From assembly GCA_015075625.1 (NCBI GenBank), contig JABTTZ010000003.1:62001-126000 (forward strand): a stretch of 64,000 bases of DNA, read 5' to 3'. The notes beneath the pieces were generated by a model. It did no database searches. It was not told the DNA's origin and was given only the letters and a program-made list of their open reading frames with translations. Shown one piece after another: positions 44,689 through 53,473 of the stretch. Positions within the stretch are counted from its first letter, which is position 1. The number at the start of each line of letters is the position of its first letter. The position numbers and the translations under genes were made by a program. The stretch comes from Anaerolineales bacterium. GTDB taxonomy: Bacteria > Chloroflexota > Anaerolineae > Aggregatilineales > UBA2796.

Positions 44689-44810
44689 AGGGACGCGCCC
44701 CAGGGGACGTCCGCCTATGCCTGACTCCGCGCTAATGCACGGGCATGAAATCAGGGTTTTAGAAGCGTTCTCAAACCTCCCCTTGTGGGAGAGGGGACTA
44801 GGGGGTAAGG
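44689..44810. repeat. Repeat cluster: inverted copy of GGGCGCGTCCCT and C-rich hairpin copy D
   Basis: AGGGACGCGCCC (44689-44700) is the exact reverse complement of 22764-22775. CTCCC-TTGT-GGGAG (44777-44791) with flanking GGGG runs follows to about 44810. No gene is seen in 44641-44886. Confidence 0.5.
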
Positions 44811-44886
44811 GTACATTTTAAGTCCCGAAGGGGGGTCACTCGTTGCCCGCTGCTTCAGCAGTGGGCAAACGACATAAGGTCGCCTG

Positions 44887-45618
44887 TTACAGTGCGCCCG
44901 CGCCGCCCACTGAGGGTTCCTCCCGATGAACCAGACGGTAACCAACGCCCGGCTCATTGAGGATATAAAAGGGGTTTGTCGGGTCGCGCTCAATTTTTTG
45001 GCGCAGCCGCCAAATCGTCGCCCGCAGGATATGAACATCCTCCGAATATTCCGCCCCCCACACATGCGCCAACAAATAATCGTGGGTCAGGACGCGATTC
45101 GTGTTCTCCGCCATCGTCACCAAAAGGCGGTACTCCGTTGGCGTCAGGTGAACCTCGCTGGCATCGACCTTCACCAACCGAGCGGCATAATCAATGAGCA
45201 AGCCGTTGTTGGAATAGACTGTCGCCCGTTCAACGGGCGCATCGTTTTGACGGTAGCGGCGCATCACAGCGACGATGCGGGCTTGCAGTTCCCGCGTCCC
45301 AAAGGGTTTCGTCAGGTAATCATCGGCGCCCAACATCAGCGCCTTCACTTTGTCGTCCTCGGCGTCATTCGCCGTCAGGATGATGATGGGCATGTCATGT
45401 TGGCGGCGGATATTCTCCAAGACTTCCAAGCCATGCATCCTCGGTAAGCGCAGATCGAGCAAGACGAGATCGGGGCGGTTTTCCCCCACCAGTTCAAGTG
45501 CTTTCACCCCATCAGGGGCAACCAACACCTCATAGCCCATCGTTTGCAAACTGCTCCGCAGATAGCGGGAAACTCGTGGTTCATCTTCCACAACCAAAAT
45601 GAGTAAGGTATCACGCAT
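44887..45618 (-). CDS. OmpR/KdpE-family response regulator, orphan
   Basis: A 243-residue two-domain regulator. The receiver has the full set E11-D12, phospho-Asp55, Thr82 and Lys104. The C-terminal winged helix carries LTPTEYRLLVTMAEN and GVGYRLV. It binds DNA and acts on phosphorylation. No histidine kinase is adjacent, so its partner is elsewhere. I start at the ATG at 45618, behind AGGGGA; the longer frame adds 12 residues. Confidence 0.92.
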   Translation of the reverse strand: MRDTLLILVVEDEPRVSRYLRSSLQTMGYEVLVAPDGVKALELVGENRPDLVLLDLRLPRMHGLEVLENIRRQHDMPIIILTANDAEDDKVKALMLGADDYLTKPFGTRELQARIVAVMRRYRQNDAPVERATVYSNNGLLIDYAARLVKVDASEVHLTPTEYRLLVTMAENTNRVLTHDYLLAHVWGAEYSEDVHILRATIWRLRQKIERDPTNPFYILNEPGVGYRLVHREEPSVGGAGAL

Positions 45619-45927
45619 AATTTTTCCCCTGCCCTGGATGCTTGTTGCAAACATGCCTTCTCCCCTCAGTATATGTCAAGCTAGGGAAATCTGCACACCG
45701 CTTCCATACGGTCTGCTGCCTTGTGAGCCTCCCAAAGGAACGGCGGGGCGCCCTTCGTTGGGGGGATGTTTTCCGCGATCCCACGCCGGAATACGGGCAT
45801 AATCCGTGTGTAAGAAATATCACCGCTTGTCACAAAAATATGACGTTCAGATCACCCTGATTTCTTGTATGATCAGCGCTTATGATGATCACCGAAAACG
45901 TAGTGAGATTCCACTCCCCAACCCAAC
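45619..45927. other. Intergenic region between divergent response regulator and potA
   Basis: About 310 bases with no open frame of note. It must hold the promoters of the two divergent units. A TATGAT -10-like box lies at about 45867 (plus strand) and TGATCA/GATCACC repeats occur near 45860-45895. No clear terminator or RNA is seen. Confidence 0.35.
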
Positions 45928-47070
45928 ATGTCCTATGCGATTGAACTGGTTCAGGTAACCAAATCGTTTGGAAATTACGTCGCTGTCGATAACGTCTCCT
46001 TGCAGATCAAAGACGGCGAGTTTTTTTCTCTGTTGGGTCCTAGCGGGTGTGGCAAGACAACCTCCCTGCGGATGATCGCCGGATTTGAAATGCCCACCAG
46101 CGGCGAGATTCACCTGCACGGGCAATCCGTTGGCGACCTCCCCCCCTTCAAGCGCCCCATCAACACCGTCTTTCAAAATTACGCCCTCTTTCCGCACCTC
46201 AGCGTTGCCCAAAATGTGGGCTTTGGCTTGGAGATGCGCCACATCCCTAAACCAGAGATCACCGCACGGGTGGGCGAAGCACTGGCGATGGTGCGCATGG
46301 CTGAATTTGCCAACCGCCGCCCGAATCAACTCTCTGGCGGGCAGCAGCAGCGCGTGGCGCTGGCACGGGCGTTGGTCAACCGCCCAGAGGTGCTGCTTTT
46401 GGACGAGCCGCTAGGGGCGCTTGATCTCAAGCTCCGCAAGCAGATGCAGCTTGAGCTAAAGGCGATGCAAGCAGAAATCGGGATCACCTTTATTTATGTC
46501 ACCCACGATCAGGAAGAAGCCCTGACGATGAGTGACCGGATCGCCGTAATGCATCGCGGTAAAGTGCTGCAATGCGCCTCCCCCCGTGAGATTTACGAGC
46601 GTCCGCTCTCTCGCTATGTTGCCGATTTTATTGGCGAGACGAACTTTCTAGAGGGCGTTTTGACCGCGAACGGCGACCTTGCCGAAGTGACCGTAGGCGA
46701 TGCTGTGCGCGTTATTGCCGCCCCCACCACGGACACCACCGCCGGACAGAAAGTGACTGTCGCTATACGCCCAGAGAAAATCAACGTCGTTTGGCTGCGT
46801 GACAGCGAGGGAAACCCGCTTGATCCAGAGGCGAAAGCGGCGCAAATCATGGCAGAGGAAGGTTGTGTCTCGGCGCGGGCGGCGATCAAAGAGTCGATCT
46901 ACATCGGCACGGACACTCGTTACGTTGTGCGGCTGACGGGGAGCGCCGAAGGGACGGAAATGGTGGCGCGGATGCAGAATTTCGGCACTCGCTACGATCA
47001 ATACATCCCTAAAGGCGAAGCCGTTCTTGTTTATTGGACGCCCGAAAATGCCCGTATTTTGTTGGATTAG
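45928..47070 (+). CDS. potA: Spermidine/putrescine ABC transporter ATP-binding protein
   Basis: A 380-residue ABC ATPase. Walker A GPSGCGKTTSLR, signature LSGGQQQRVALARAL, Walker B LLLDEPLGALD and the C-terminal TOBE-type regulatory domain (VAIRPEKINV) fit PotA, which drives uptake of polyamines. The ATG at 45928 begins the family's IELVQVTKSFG. First gene of a potABC operon on the plus strand. Confidence 0.93.
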   Translation: MSYAIELVQVTKSFGNYVAVDNVSLQIKDGEFFSLLGPSGCGKTTSLRMIAGFEMPTSGEIHLHGQSVGDLPPFKRPINTVFQNYALFPHLSVAQNVGFGLEMRHIPKPEITARVGEALAMVRMAEFANRRPNQLSGGQQQRVALARALVNRPEVLLLDEPLGALDLKLRKQMQLELKAMQAEIGITFIYVTHDQEEALTMSDRIAVMHRGKVLQCASPREIYERPLSRYVADFIGETNFLEGVLTANGDLAEVTVGDAVRVIAAPTTDTTAGQKVTVAIRPEKINVVWLRDSEGNPLDPEAKAAQIMAEEGCVSARAAIKESIYIGTDTRYVVRLTGSAEGTEMVARMQNFGTRYDQYIPKGEAVLVYWTPENARILLD

Positions 47071-47142
47071 CCTGCTTTTAGCCGAGTGCTTTAGCACTGG
47101 AAAGACGAACGCATACAGCGGAGGTGACTAGAACCGACAAGG

Positions 47143-48444
47143 ATGATCAGCACAGCAGCAGCACCTACAGATTCAAGGCAAGACGCCGGGGCGCATTACC
47201 GTTTGCGCTTTGACCGTGCCGCCGGATGGGTGGCACTCCTGAACGCCCTCCTGTGGACGGCACTTCTGCTGCGCGGGACAGTCTTCGGCAGTTGGCTGCT
47301 CGCCGTGCGGGAAGGTGTTTCCCTCCTCCCTATCGAGGCGTCGCTCCAAGCACTAGGGATGAGCCGAGGGGCGTTCCTCATTGGGGCGGGGCTACTCGCC
47401 TTTGCCGCTGCCGATGGGGTGCTTGGTGTTGGGCTGCTGCGAGGGCATCGCTTGGCGCGTCCCGCTGCCTTCCTGCGGGCGGCGGCTGGCTTGGGCGGTT
47501 GCCTCGCCTATTACCTGCTGACACAGGATTTTGTCACGGCGCTTGTCCTTGCCTCGCTGCAAGGGTTGATCCTCGCTTTCCTCTCGCGCAGTGCGGGTTT
47601 GATCATTGCCTATCCAGGGATCACCTTTGTGATCGTCTTTTTCCTTGTGCCGCTGCTGAGCATCTTCGCCTTCAGTCTAGGGCGGGGGACGGCGCTAGGC
47701 ACAGTGGATGTGAGCAGCCCCAATTTCGACAATTTTCTGCGCATTGTCTCACCCGTTGGCAGAAGTGGTCTGGTCTACATTGATACCATCCTGCGAACGG
47801 TCTGGATCGCCTTCCTAAACACAGCGATCTGCCTGATCATCGCCTACCCCTTTGCCTTTTGGATGGCACAACAGCCGGAAAAGCGGCGGAACATCCTCAT
47901 GGTGCTGGTGATGATTCCTTTTTGGACAAACCTCTTGATTCGCACCTATGCGTGGCTGGTAATCCTTCGCAAAGATGGCTTGCTCAACAACTTGTTGATT
48001 GATGTTTTTGGCGTGATCGATAAACCGCTCGAACTGACGAATACCCCCGTCGCGCTCTTGCTTGGGTTGGTTTACGGCTACCTCCCTTTTATGATCCTCC
48101 CTCTCTACACAACGATAGAGCGGCTGGACAAGCGCTACATCGAAGCGGCGTCCGATCTTTACGCCCGCCCCACCCAAACACTCTGGCGGGTGATCTTCCC
48201 GCTGACGATGCCGGGTATTGTGGCGGGCTGCATTTTGGTGTTCATCCCTTCGGTGGGGACATATGTCGTGACAAACGTCCTCGGCGGCGGCAAGATTTAC
48301 CTGATTGGCAATCTGCTGGAGCAACAATTCATGACCAGCAACGGCGATAAAGCGTTCGGGGCGGCGTTTGGCGTTGTCCTCACGCTCCTCATGCTGGCGG
48401 CAACGATGATCTACTTCAGGCTTGGGCGGAAGGAAGCATACTGA
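47143..48444 (+). CDS. potB: PotB-type ABC permease with an N-terminal membrane extension
   Basis: A 433-residue permease. From about residue 155 it is a normal PotB/CysU-type permease, with the EAA loop IEAASDLYARPTQTLWRVIFPLTMPGI. The first 150 residues are additional: three or four predicted spans (LLNALLWTALLLRG, FLIGAGLLAFAAADGVLG, AGLGGCLAYYLLTQDFVTALVLASLQGLILAFL cut by loops) that resemble a small DoxX/YphA-like four-helix unit. Known PotB proteins have about 275-290 residues. The extension could regulate or assemble the transporter. Confidence 0.85.
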   Translation: MISTAAAPTDSRQDAGAHYRLRFDRAAGWVALLNALLWTALLLRGTVFGSWLLAVREGVSLLPIEASLQALGMSRGAFLIGAGLLAFAAADGVLGVGLLRGHRLARPAAFLRAAAGLGGCLAYYLLTQDFVTALVLASLQGLILAFLSRSAGLIIAYPGITFVIVFFLVPLLSIFAFSLGRGTALGTVDVSSPNFDNFLRIVSPVGRSGLVYIDTILRTVWIAFLNTAICLIIAYPFAFWMAQQPEKRRNILMVLVMIPFWTNLLIRTYAWLVILRKDGLLNNLLIDVFGVIDKPLELTNTPVALLLGLVYGYLPFMILPLYTTIERLDKRYIEAASDLYARPTQTLWRVIFPLTMPGIVAGCILVFIPSVGTYVVTNVLGGGKIYLIGNLLEQQFMTSNGDKAFGAAFGVVLTLLMLAATMIYFRLGRKEAY

Positions 48445-48445
48445 C

Positions 48446-49312
48446 ATGGCACAAACTCACCTTAGCACCCGTGTTGCGCCAAATGCGCTGCCTCGCCTGC
48501 ACCTGCCCCGCCTGCGCTTGGGGCGCTTGGCGCTGCCAACGGTGGGCATACTGGGCTTTGCCTTTCTCTATATCCCCATCTTCGTCCTGATCGTCTTTTC
48601 CTTCAACAGTGGCTCACGGATGGGGCAGTGGGAAGGCTTTAGCCTGAAGTGGTACGAAAGCGTCTTTCAAGATCGGCGCATCATGGCATCCTTCGAGGTC
48701 TCTTTGTGGGTTGCCCTCCTCTCGACGGTGATCAGCACCCTTTTGGGGACAATGGTCGCGCTGGCACTAGATCGCTTCAGATTTCGCGGGCGGACAACCT
48801 TCGACGGTATTCTTTACCTGCCGGTGATCATCCCCGATATTGTCATGGCGTTGGCGCTGCTGCTGTTCTTTAGCTCGGTGGAGATGAAACTGAGCCGCTG
48901 GACGATCCTCTTGGGGCATATCGCCTTCAGCGTGTCCTATGTGTGCGTTGTGGTGCGGGCGCGGCTGGCGACGATGGATCGCCGTTTAGAAGAAGCCGCT
49001 GCCGATCTCTACGCATCGCCCTTCGCCGCCTTCCGGCGGGTGACTCTCCCCTTGCTAATGCCCGGAATCATCGCTGGCGCACTCATGGCGTTCACCCTCT
49101 CCATTGATGAATTCGTGATCACGTCCTTTATCGGCGGGCAAGGCGATACAACCATCCCCGTGCGGATTTTCTCCATGCTCCGCTTTGGCTTGAAACCAGA
49201 GATCAACGCGCTGGCGGTGATCATCCTGATGATGTCCTCTGTGTTGGTCGTTTTTTCATTAGTCATGCAAAATAGAGGGCTAAAGGTACAGGCAAATTAC
49301 ATGGGGCAGTAG
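48446..49312 (+). CDS. potC: PotC-type ABC permease
   Basis: A 288-residue six-span permease with the EAA loop LEEAAADLYASPFAAFRRVTLPLLMPGI. The ATG at 48446 sits one base after the potB stop, so the two are translated in tandem. No substrate-binding protein (potD) gene follows: the next gene encodes a NERD-helicase. The binding protein must be encoded elsewhere. Confidence 0.92.
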   Translation: MAQTHLSTRVAPNALPRLHLPRLRLGRLALPTVGILGFAFLYIPIFVLIVFSFNSGSRMGQWEGFSLKWYESVFQDRRIMASFEVSLWVALLSTVISTLLGTMVALALDRFRFRGRTTFDGILYLPVIIPDIVMALALLLFFSSVEMKLSRWTILLGHIAFSVSYVCVVVRARLATMDRRLEEAAADLYASPFAAFRRVTLPLLMPGIIAGALMAFTLSIDEFVITSFIGGQGDTTIPVRIFSMLRFGLKPEINALAVIILMMSSVLVVFSLVMQNRGLKVQANYMGQ

Positions 49313-49319
49313 AACCCTT

Positions 49320-51017
49320 ATGGCGGAGATGATCCCCACCGAATGTCACCCCGACACGGCGAGTTATGCGGAGAAAACGCTCTTTCCCATCTTTCAGAAA
49401 GGGCTGGACTCAACGTTCATCGTCTTTCATGGAGCGGCACTGCAAGCGGTGAACACCGCACAAGGGGGGGTGAATGACCGCGAGATCGACTTTCTGATCG
49501 CCCATCCTCAACACGGACTGTTGGCGCTTGAAGTGAAGGGTGGGCAGATTAGGGTGGAACGCGGGCAGTGGCGGCAAAACGGCAACCCGATGCGGAAAAC
49601 CCCGATCAAGCAGGTGAAACAAGCCACCTATGACCTCCACGCCCACCTGAAAAAAGCCCCCCAAACAAAATCCTTCCACTACCCGCTGTGGTATGGGGTC
49701 GCCTTCCCCGATGTCGATGTGGAGGGCGATCTGGGGACGGATGCCCCTCGTGTGATCATCCTTGACAAGCGCGATTGCCGCTCCGATGCCCTCCAAGAGA
49801 CCCTTGTGGCGATATACCAGCATTACGTAAAAACGGAGGACACCTCCCCCGGCGAAGCGGGGATCGCTGCCCTCGTGAGCCTTCTTGCGCCAAGCTATAC
49901 ACTCCGTTCCCTGTTAACAAAGGATTTCGAGGATGAGGCAGCGCGGATCAAGGTTCTGACAGAAGAACAATATGAGGTGTTGGAAGAACACCTTGCCAAA
50001 AACACGAATTACCTGATCACCGGCGTTGCCGGGTCGGGCAAGACGATGCTGGCGATGGAACATGCCTCCCGTTTGGCAAAGGCGGGCAAGCGCGTCCTGT
50101 TCACCTGTTTCAACCGCGCCCTCATGGAATGGCTGCGCCACACCTACCCAAGCGAGGCAGCCATCCAGATCACAAATTTTCATGATCTGTGCGCCACCTT
50201 TCCACCCAAATATGGCATTCCTGTTCCCAACCATTCAGAGGCAATGGAGAAAGCGGGGATCAGCCAACAGGATTATTTTCAAGGAATTTTGCCGCAAAAG
50301 CTGAGCGATGCCGCCGAAAAAATGCCCGATGCGGATCGCTTTGATGCCATTCTGGTTGATGAGGGGCAGGATTTTCGACAGACGTATTGGACGCCGCTGA
50401 TGATGCTTTTGAAAGACCGCAGCGCCAGCCATTTTTACATTTTTTGCGACGACAGCCAGACCCTTTATGGACGGCACACCTTCCCTTTTGAAGCGCCCAC
50501 CTACCACCTGAAGAAAAATCTGCGTAACACGCGCCCCATTGGGGAGCGCGTCGGAAAGTTCCACCGAGGGAAGGGGGACTATCGGGCGGCGGGACCGGAT
50601 TCGGTGAATGTTGTCCAAATCCGTGAGGGGAAGGATCAACGCGCCCTCCTTGCCGATGCTCTCGCCACCCTAAAACGGGAGCAGATTCCCGCCCACCATA
50701 TTGTCTTGCTCACCCCGCTGCGCGGGCAAAGCCAATGGAAAGAGGGCGAGACGGTAGGCGGCTTCACCCTCCGCTGGCGTGGCGCAGAGGGACTGCCCAC
50801 CGCAGAGGGGGTGGAGACGATCTCCGTCCAGACAATCCAGAGCTTCAAAGGGCTGGAACGCCCCGTCGTGATCGTCTCTGAACTGCGCCGCGCCATTCAT
50901 ATGTACAAAGAACCAGAAACCTACGAAAACCTTGTCTATGTGGCGCTCTCGCGGGCAAAACATTACCTCATCGTGATCGGCGGACTGCCCGCGTGGACGA
51001 ATAATCCGCCCCTCTGA
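49320..51017 (+). CDS. NERD-domain / superfamily 1 DNA helicase-like protein
   Basis: A 565-residue protein. Residues 10-125 are a NERD nuclease-related domain (VNDREIDFLIAHP...LLALEVKGG). It is joined to an SF1 helicase-like ATPase: Walker A GVAGSGKT (to Thr242), Walker B LVDEGQDF and the C-terminal VQTIQSFKGLE and YVALSRAKHYLIV motifs of UvrD-like helicases. The NERD domain likely acts in nucleic-acid processing. It begins 8 bases after potC, but no functional link is clear; some NERD helicases occur in defence contexts. Confidence 0.85.
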   Translation: MAEMIPTECHPDTASYAEKTLFPIFQKGLDSTFIVFHGAALQAVNTAQGGVNDREIDFLIAHPQHGLLALEVKGGQIRVERGQWRQNGNPMRKTPIKQVKQATYDLHAHLKKAPQTKSFHYPLWYGVAFPDVDVEGDLGTDAPRVIILDKRDCRSDALQETLVAIYQHYVKTEDTSPGEAGIAALVSLLAPSYTLRSLLTKDFEDEAARIKVLTEEQYEVLEEHLAKNTNYLITGVAGSGKTMLAMEHASRLAKAGKRVLFTCFNRALMEWLRHTYPSEAAIQITNFHDLCATFPPKYGIPVPNHSEAMEKAGISQQDYFQGILPQKLSDAAEKMPDADRFDAILVDEGQDFRQTYWTPLMMLLKDRSASHFYIFCDDSQTLYGRHTFPFEAPTYHLKKNLRNTRPIGERVGKFHRGKGDYRAAGPDSVNVVQIREGKDQRALLADALATLKREQIPAHHIVLLTPLRGQSQWKEGETVGGFTLRWRGAEGLPTAEGVETISVQTIQSFKGLERPVVIVSELRRAIHMYKEPETYENLVYVALSRAKHYLIVIGGLPAWTNNPPL

Positions 51018-51077
51018 TTCGGACACCCTTTCTGACTCGTCCTTATGGAGCGGGTGCGGAGTAAAGATGCCCTGCGA

Positions 51078-52202
51078 TTAATACGGTTGATTCTGTTGAA
51101 ACTCAATCACAGTGACATTCTCATCGCAGCCAGAGCGCGTTTGGACACTCACCTTGTCGGAGATGGGCGCACCTGTTGAGCCGATTAACTGGACAGTGTA
51201 ATCCTCTACGATGGGGATCGGATTCACAAAGGTATTGAAACTCCCATCACCAAGCGTTGCCGTTTTGCCAACAACCTCAATCGTATCGATGCGCGGTTGG
51301 ACAGAGGTAATCCGCACGGCAAGCGGTTTACTTCCCACATTGAAGGGCTGCCCATCCAGATTCAAAATGACCCCGGCAATGCTCTGCCAGCGGCAGGCTT
51401 CCGTCCCGCTGTGCGGTTGGTAGCGAATAGCCCCAACGGTGAAGGGGAACGGCGCGGGGGTAAAACGCGGCGTCACGGTGGGGGGCAGGGCAAGCGTGGC
51501 AGATGATTCCGTCGCGGGGGGTTCGTCGGTTGCCCCTCCGCCCACCACAGGGGTATTCGTGACCGTTGGAGTGGCGGTGGGGGTGATTGTCGGGGTTTCG
51601 GTGGGCGTTGCCGTCGGGATCGTCGGCGTTGGCGGTTCAGGGGTGAAGCTCGCCGTTGGTGTCAGCGTTGGGGGGAAAGTTGCCAAGACGAGGATCGGTG
51701 GGTAGGTTGCCACAGGGAGGGGGTTCAACGGCGAACGCGGGTTGGCGATCAGCAGAATGGTGTAGGCGATCACCCCCACCGTCAGCAGCAAAAATATCGC
51801 CGTGATCATATCGGCACAACCGCCCCCACGCCGAACGGGAGCGCTGTATTCAGCATATTCCGGGGCAGCCACGTCTGGCGCTGGGCGCCGCCGTCGGCGT
51901 GAGGGAAGTGGCGCTACCGGAACGTCGGGCGGATCAATGATCTCGAAGGGCGGCTGTTCTTCAGCGGGAGACTCATCATCGCCCTCATCGGCTGCTGTGG
52001 GCAGGGGGGGGCGACGGCGGCGGGAACGGCGGGACCGCGCAGCACTGTCCTGTTCGGCGTCGTCAAAGGCGCTGCGTGGCTCGTTTGGCTCGGACGGGTG
52101 TGGCGGCTTGCGGCGTGTGCCAGCAGGCAGCGGCAGTTTCTCAGAGAGATCGTCGTAATCGTCTCCCCCATCAGCAGGGGGAAGGGTTGGGTTAGTCGTC
52201 AT
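51078..52202 (-). CDS. Membrane protein with cytosolic basic region, Pro/Thr stalk and C-terminal beta domain (family member 1)
   Basis: A 374-residue protein of an unrecognised family. Residues 1-125 are polar, rich in Asp/Pro/Arg. One membrane span follows (MITAIFLLLTVGVIAYTILLIA), then a Thr/Pro low-complexity stalk (SFTPEPPTPTIPTATPTETP), then a 110-residue C-terminal domain with EACRWQSIAGVILNLDGQPF and SGCDENVTVIEFQQ. The last two blocks recur in the next gene. The stalk suggests a surface display role. It is transcribed with the next two genes; gap 9 bases. Confidence 0.7.
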   Translation of the reverse strand: MTTNPTLPPADGGDDYDDLSEKLPLPAGTRRKPPHPSEPNEPRSAFDDAEQDSAARSRRSRRRRPPLPTAADEGDDESPAEEQPPFEIIDPPDVPVAPLPSRRRRRPAPDVAAPEYAEYSAPVRRGGGCADMITAIFLLLTVGVIAYTILLIANPRSPLNPLPVATYPPILVLATFPPTLTPTASFTPEPPTPTIPTATPTETPTITPTATPTVTNTPVVGGGATDEPPATESSATLALPPTVTPRFTPAPFPFTVGAIRYQPHSGTEACRWQSIAGVILNLDGQPFNVGSKPLAVRITSVQPRIDTIEVVGKTATLGDGSFNTFVNPIPIVEDYTVQLIGSTGAPISDKVSVQTRSGCDENVTVIEFQQNQPY

Positions 52203-52211
52203 AAAAGCCCC

Positions 52212-53102
52212 TTAGAATGGGCGTAGCTGAACAAAATGAACACGCGCCACATTTGTATCACACGTTCCGCGAAAATCAACGAGGATACGGGGCGTCAGGA
52301 TGCCCCCCTCGGCAGAGCGCAGTTCAACGGCATATTGCCCCCGCATGGCGCGGCGTCCCACCGGCACAACCCACCCCAAAAAGGTATCGGTATCAATGGG
52401 GACGCTCATAGAGAATCCTTCCGCTCCGGTGATCAGCACATAAACACCTGTGTCGGTGGTCAGCCGTTCCCCTTGTAAGCCATAGACAAGCCCGCTCAGG
52501 GCTTGGTAACGGCAGCCCTCTACCCCATCATGCGGGGTAAAGAGCGGCGCATCGGGCGCCGGGGCAAAGGGGAAGGCATAGGTGGGCGTGGGGCTTGGCG
52601 GCGTTGTCGTCGGTGTTGGGGAAGGACCGGGCGTGTGGCTGGCGGTGGGCGTGGGGCGGAAAATACTGCGCGTGGGGGCGGGTGTGCGGGTGGGACGCGG
52701 CGTGTTTGTCAGGGTGGGTGTCTCAGTGGGGAGCGGTGTCTCGGTGGGCGTTGGCGTCTCGGTGATCGTTGGTGCGCCGGGGGGGAGCAGCGTTTCGGTA
52801 AAGGTGGGGAGCAGTGTCACCGGAAGATTCGTCGGCGTGATCGTATTCGTGGGCGTATCTGTCGGGGTGGCAGTGGGGGTTTCAGTGGGTGTGGCAGAGG
52901 GGGTGTGGCTGGCGGTAGGCGTCACGGTAGGCAGGGCAAGGACGACAATCGACGTAGGAGTCTGCGGGGCAAACAGGGCGGGGGGGGGAATCACCTTCCC
53001 CACCACCAGCGCCGTCCCTACCGCTACTACTGCGGTCAGGCTGAGCAGGATCAGCGTGATCAGATTCAGGCAGCCCGTCCAGCAGCCGCTTCGCTTTCGC
53101 AT
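52212..53102 (-). CDS. Membrane/stalk/beta-domain protein (family member 2)
   Basis: A 296-residue paralog of the neighbouring protein without the long cytosolic part. Near the N-terminus is a membrane span ([23 protein letters not shown]), then a long Thr/Pro stalk with many TPTETPT units, then the same C-terminal domain with [20 protein letters not shown] and [14 protein letters not shown]. Two Cys are conserved between the paralogs and could form a disulfide. I do not know the domain. Confidence 0.72.
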   Translation of the reverse strand: MRKRSGCWTGCLNLITLILLSLTAVVAVGTALVVGKVIPPPALFAPQTPTSIVVLALPTVTPTASHTPSATPTETPTATPTDTPTNTITPTNLPVTLLPTFTETLLPPGAPTITETPTPTETPLPTETPTLTNTPRPTRTPAPTRSIFRPTPTASHTPGPSPTPTTTPPSPTPTYAFPFAPAPDAPLFTPHDGVEGCRYQALSGLVYGLQGERLTTDTGVYVLITGAEGFSMSVPIDTDTFLGWVVPVGRRAMRGQYAVELRSAEGGILTPRILVDFRGTCDTNVARVHFVQLRPF

Positions 53103-53134
53103 TGACGTGCTTCCCGAAATACGGATAGAGCCAC

Positions 53135-53440
53135 TCAGCCGTTCGGCGTCCCCGTCCCACTGGGCGCACCTTCCTCAACGGGTGTGCGCGAAGGCGTCGC
53201 CGTCTCGGTGGGGGTGAAAGTTGCCGTTGGGGGTAGCGTGGCGCTAGGGGTAGCGGTGGGTGTCTCGGTGGGCAAGACCACCGTCGCCGGAATGGTCGAA
53301 TTGTAGGGCGCAAAGAGCGCCGGCGGCTTGATCACATTGACCAAGAGCAAAATCGAACACAGGCAAATAAAGACGGTCAGCCCGATGAAGACCAACGTCA
53401 CTGTGTTGTAGAACCCATCGTTCCCGGATCGTGCCGTCAT
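53135..53440 (-). CDS. Short membrane/stalk protein without the C-terminal domain (family member 3)
   Basis: A 101-residue protein with one membrane span ([24 protein letters not shown]), the shared [20 protein letters not shown] segment also found as [11 protein letters not shown] in member 2, and a Thr/Pro stalk that ends without the beta domain. It may be a truncated paralog or a separate short form; the ending SGTGTPNG stays in frame to a normal stop. Confidence 0.65.
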   Translation of the reverse strand: MTARSGNDGFYNTVTLVFIGLTVFICLCSILLLVNVIKPPALFAPYNSTIPATVVLPTETPTATPSATLPPTATFTPTETATPSRTPVEEGAPSGTGTPNG

Positions 53441-53473
53441 CGAACCCCGCCCCCTTGTGTATGCGTGTGTGTG

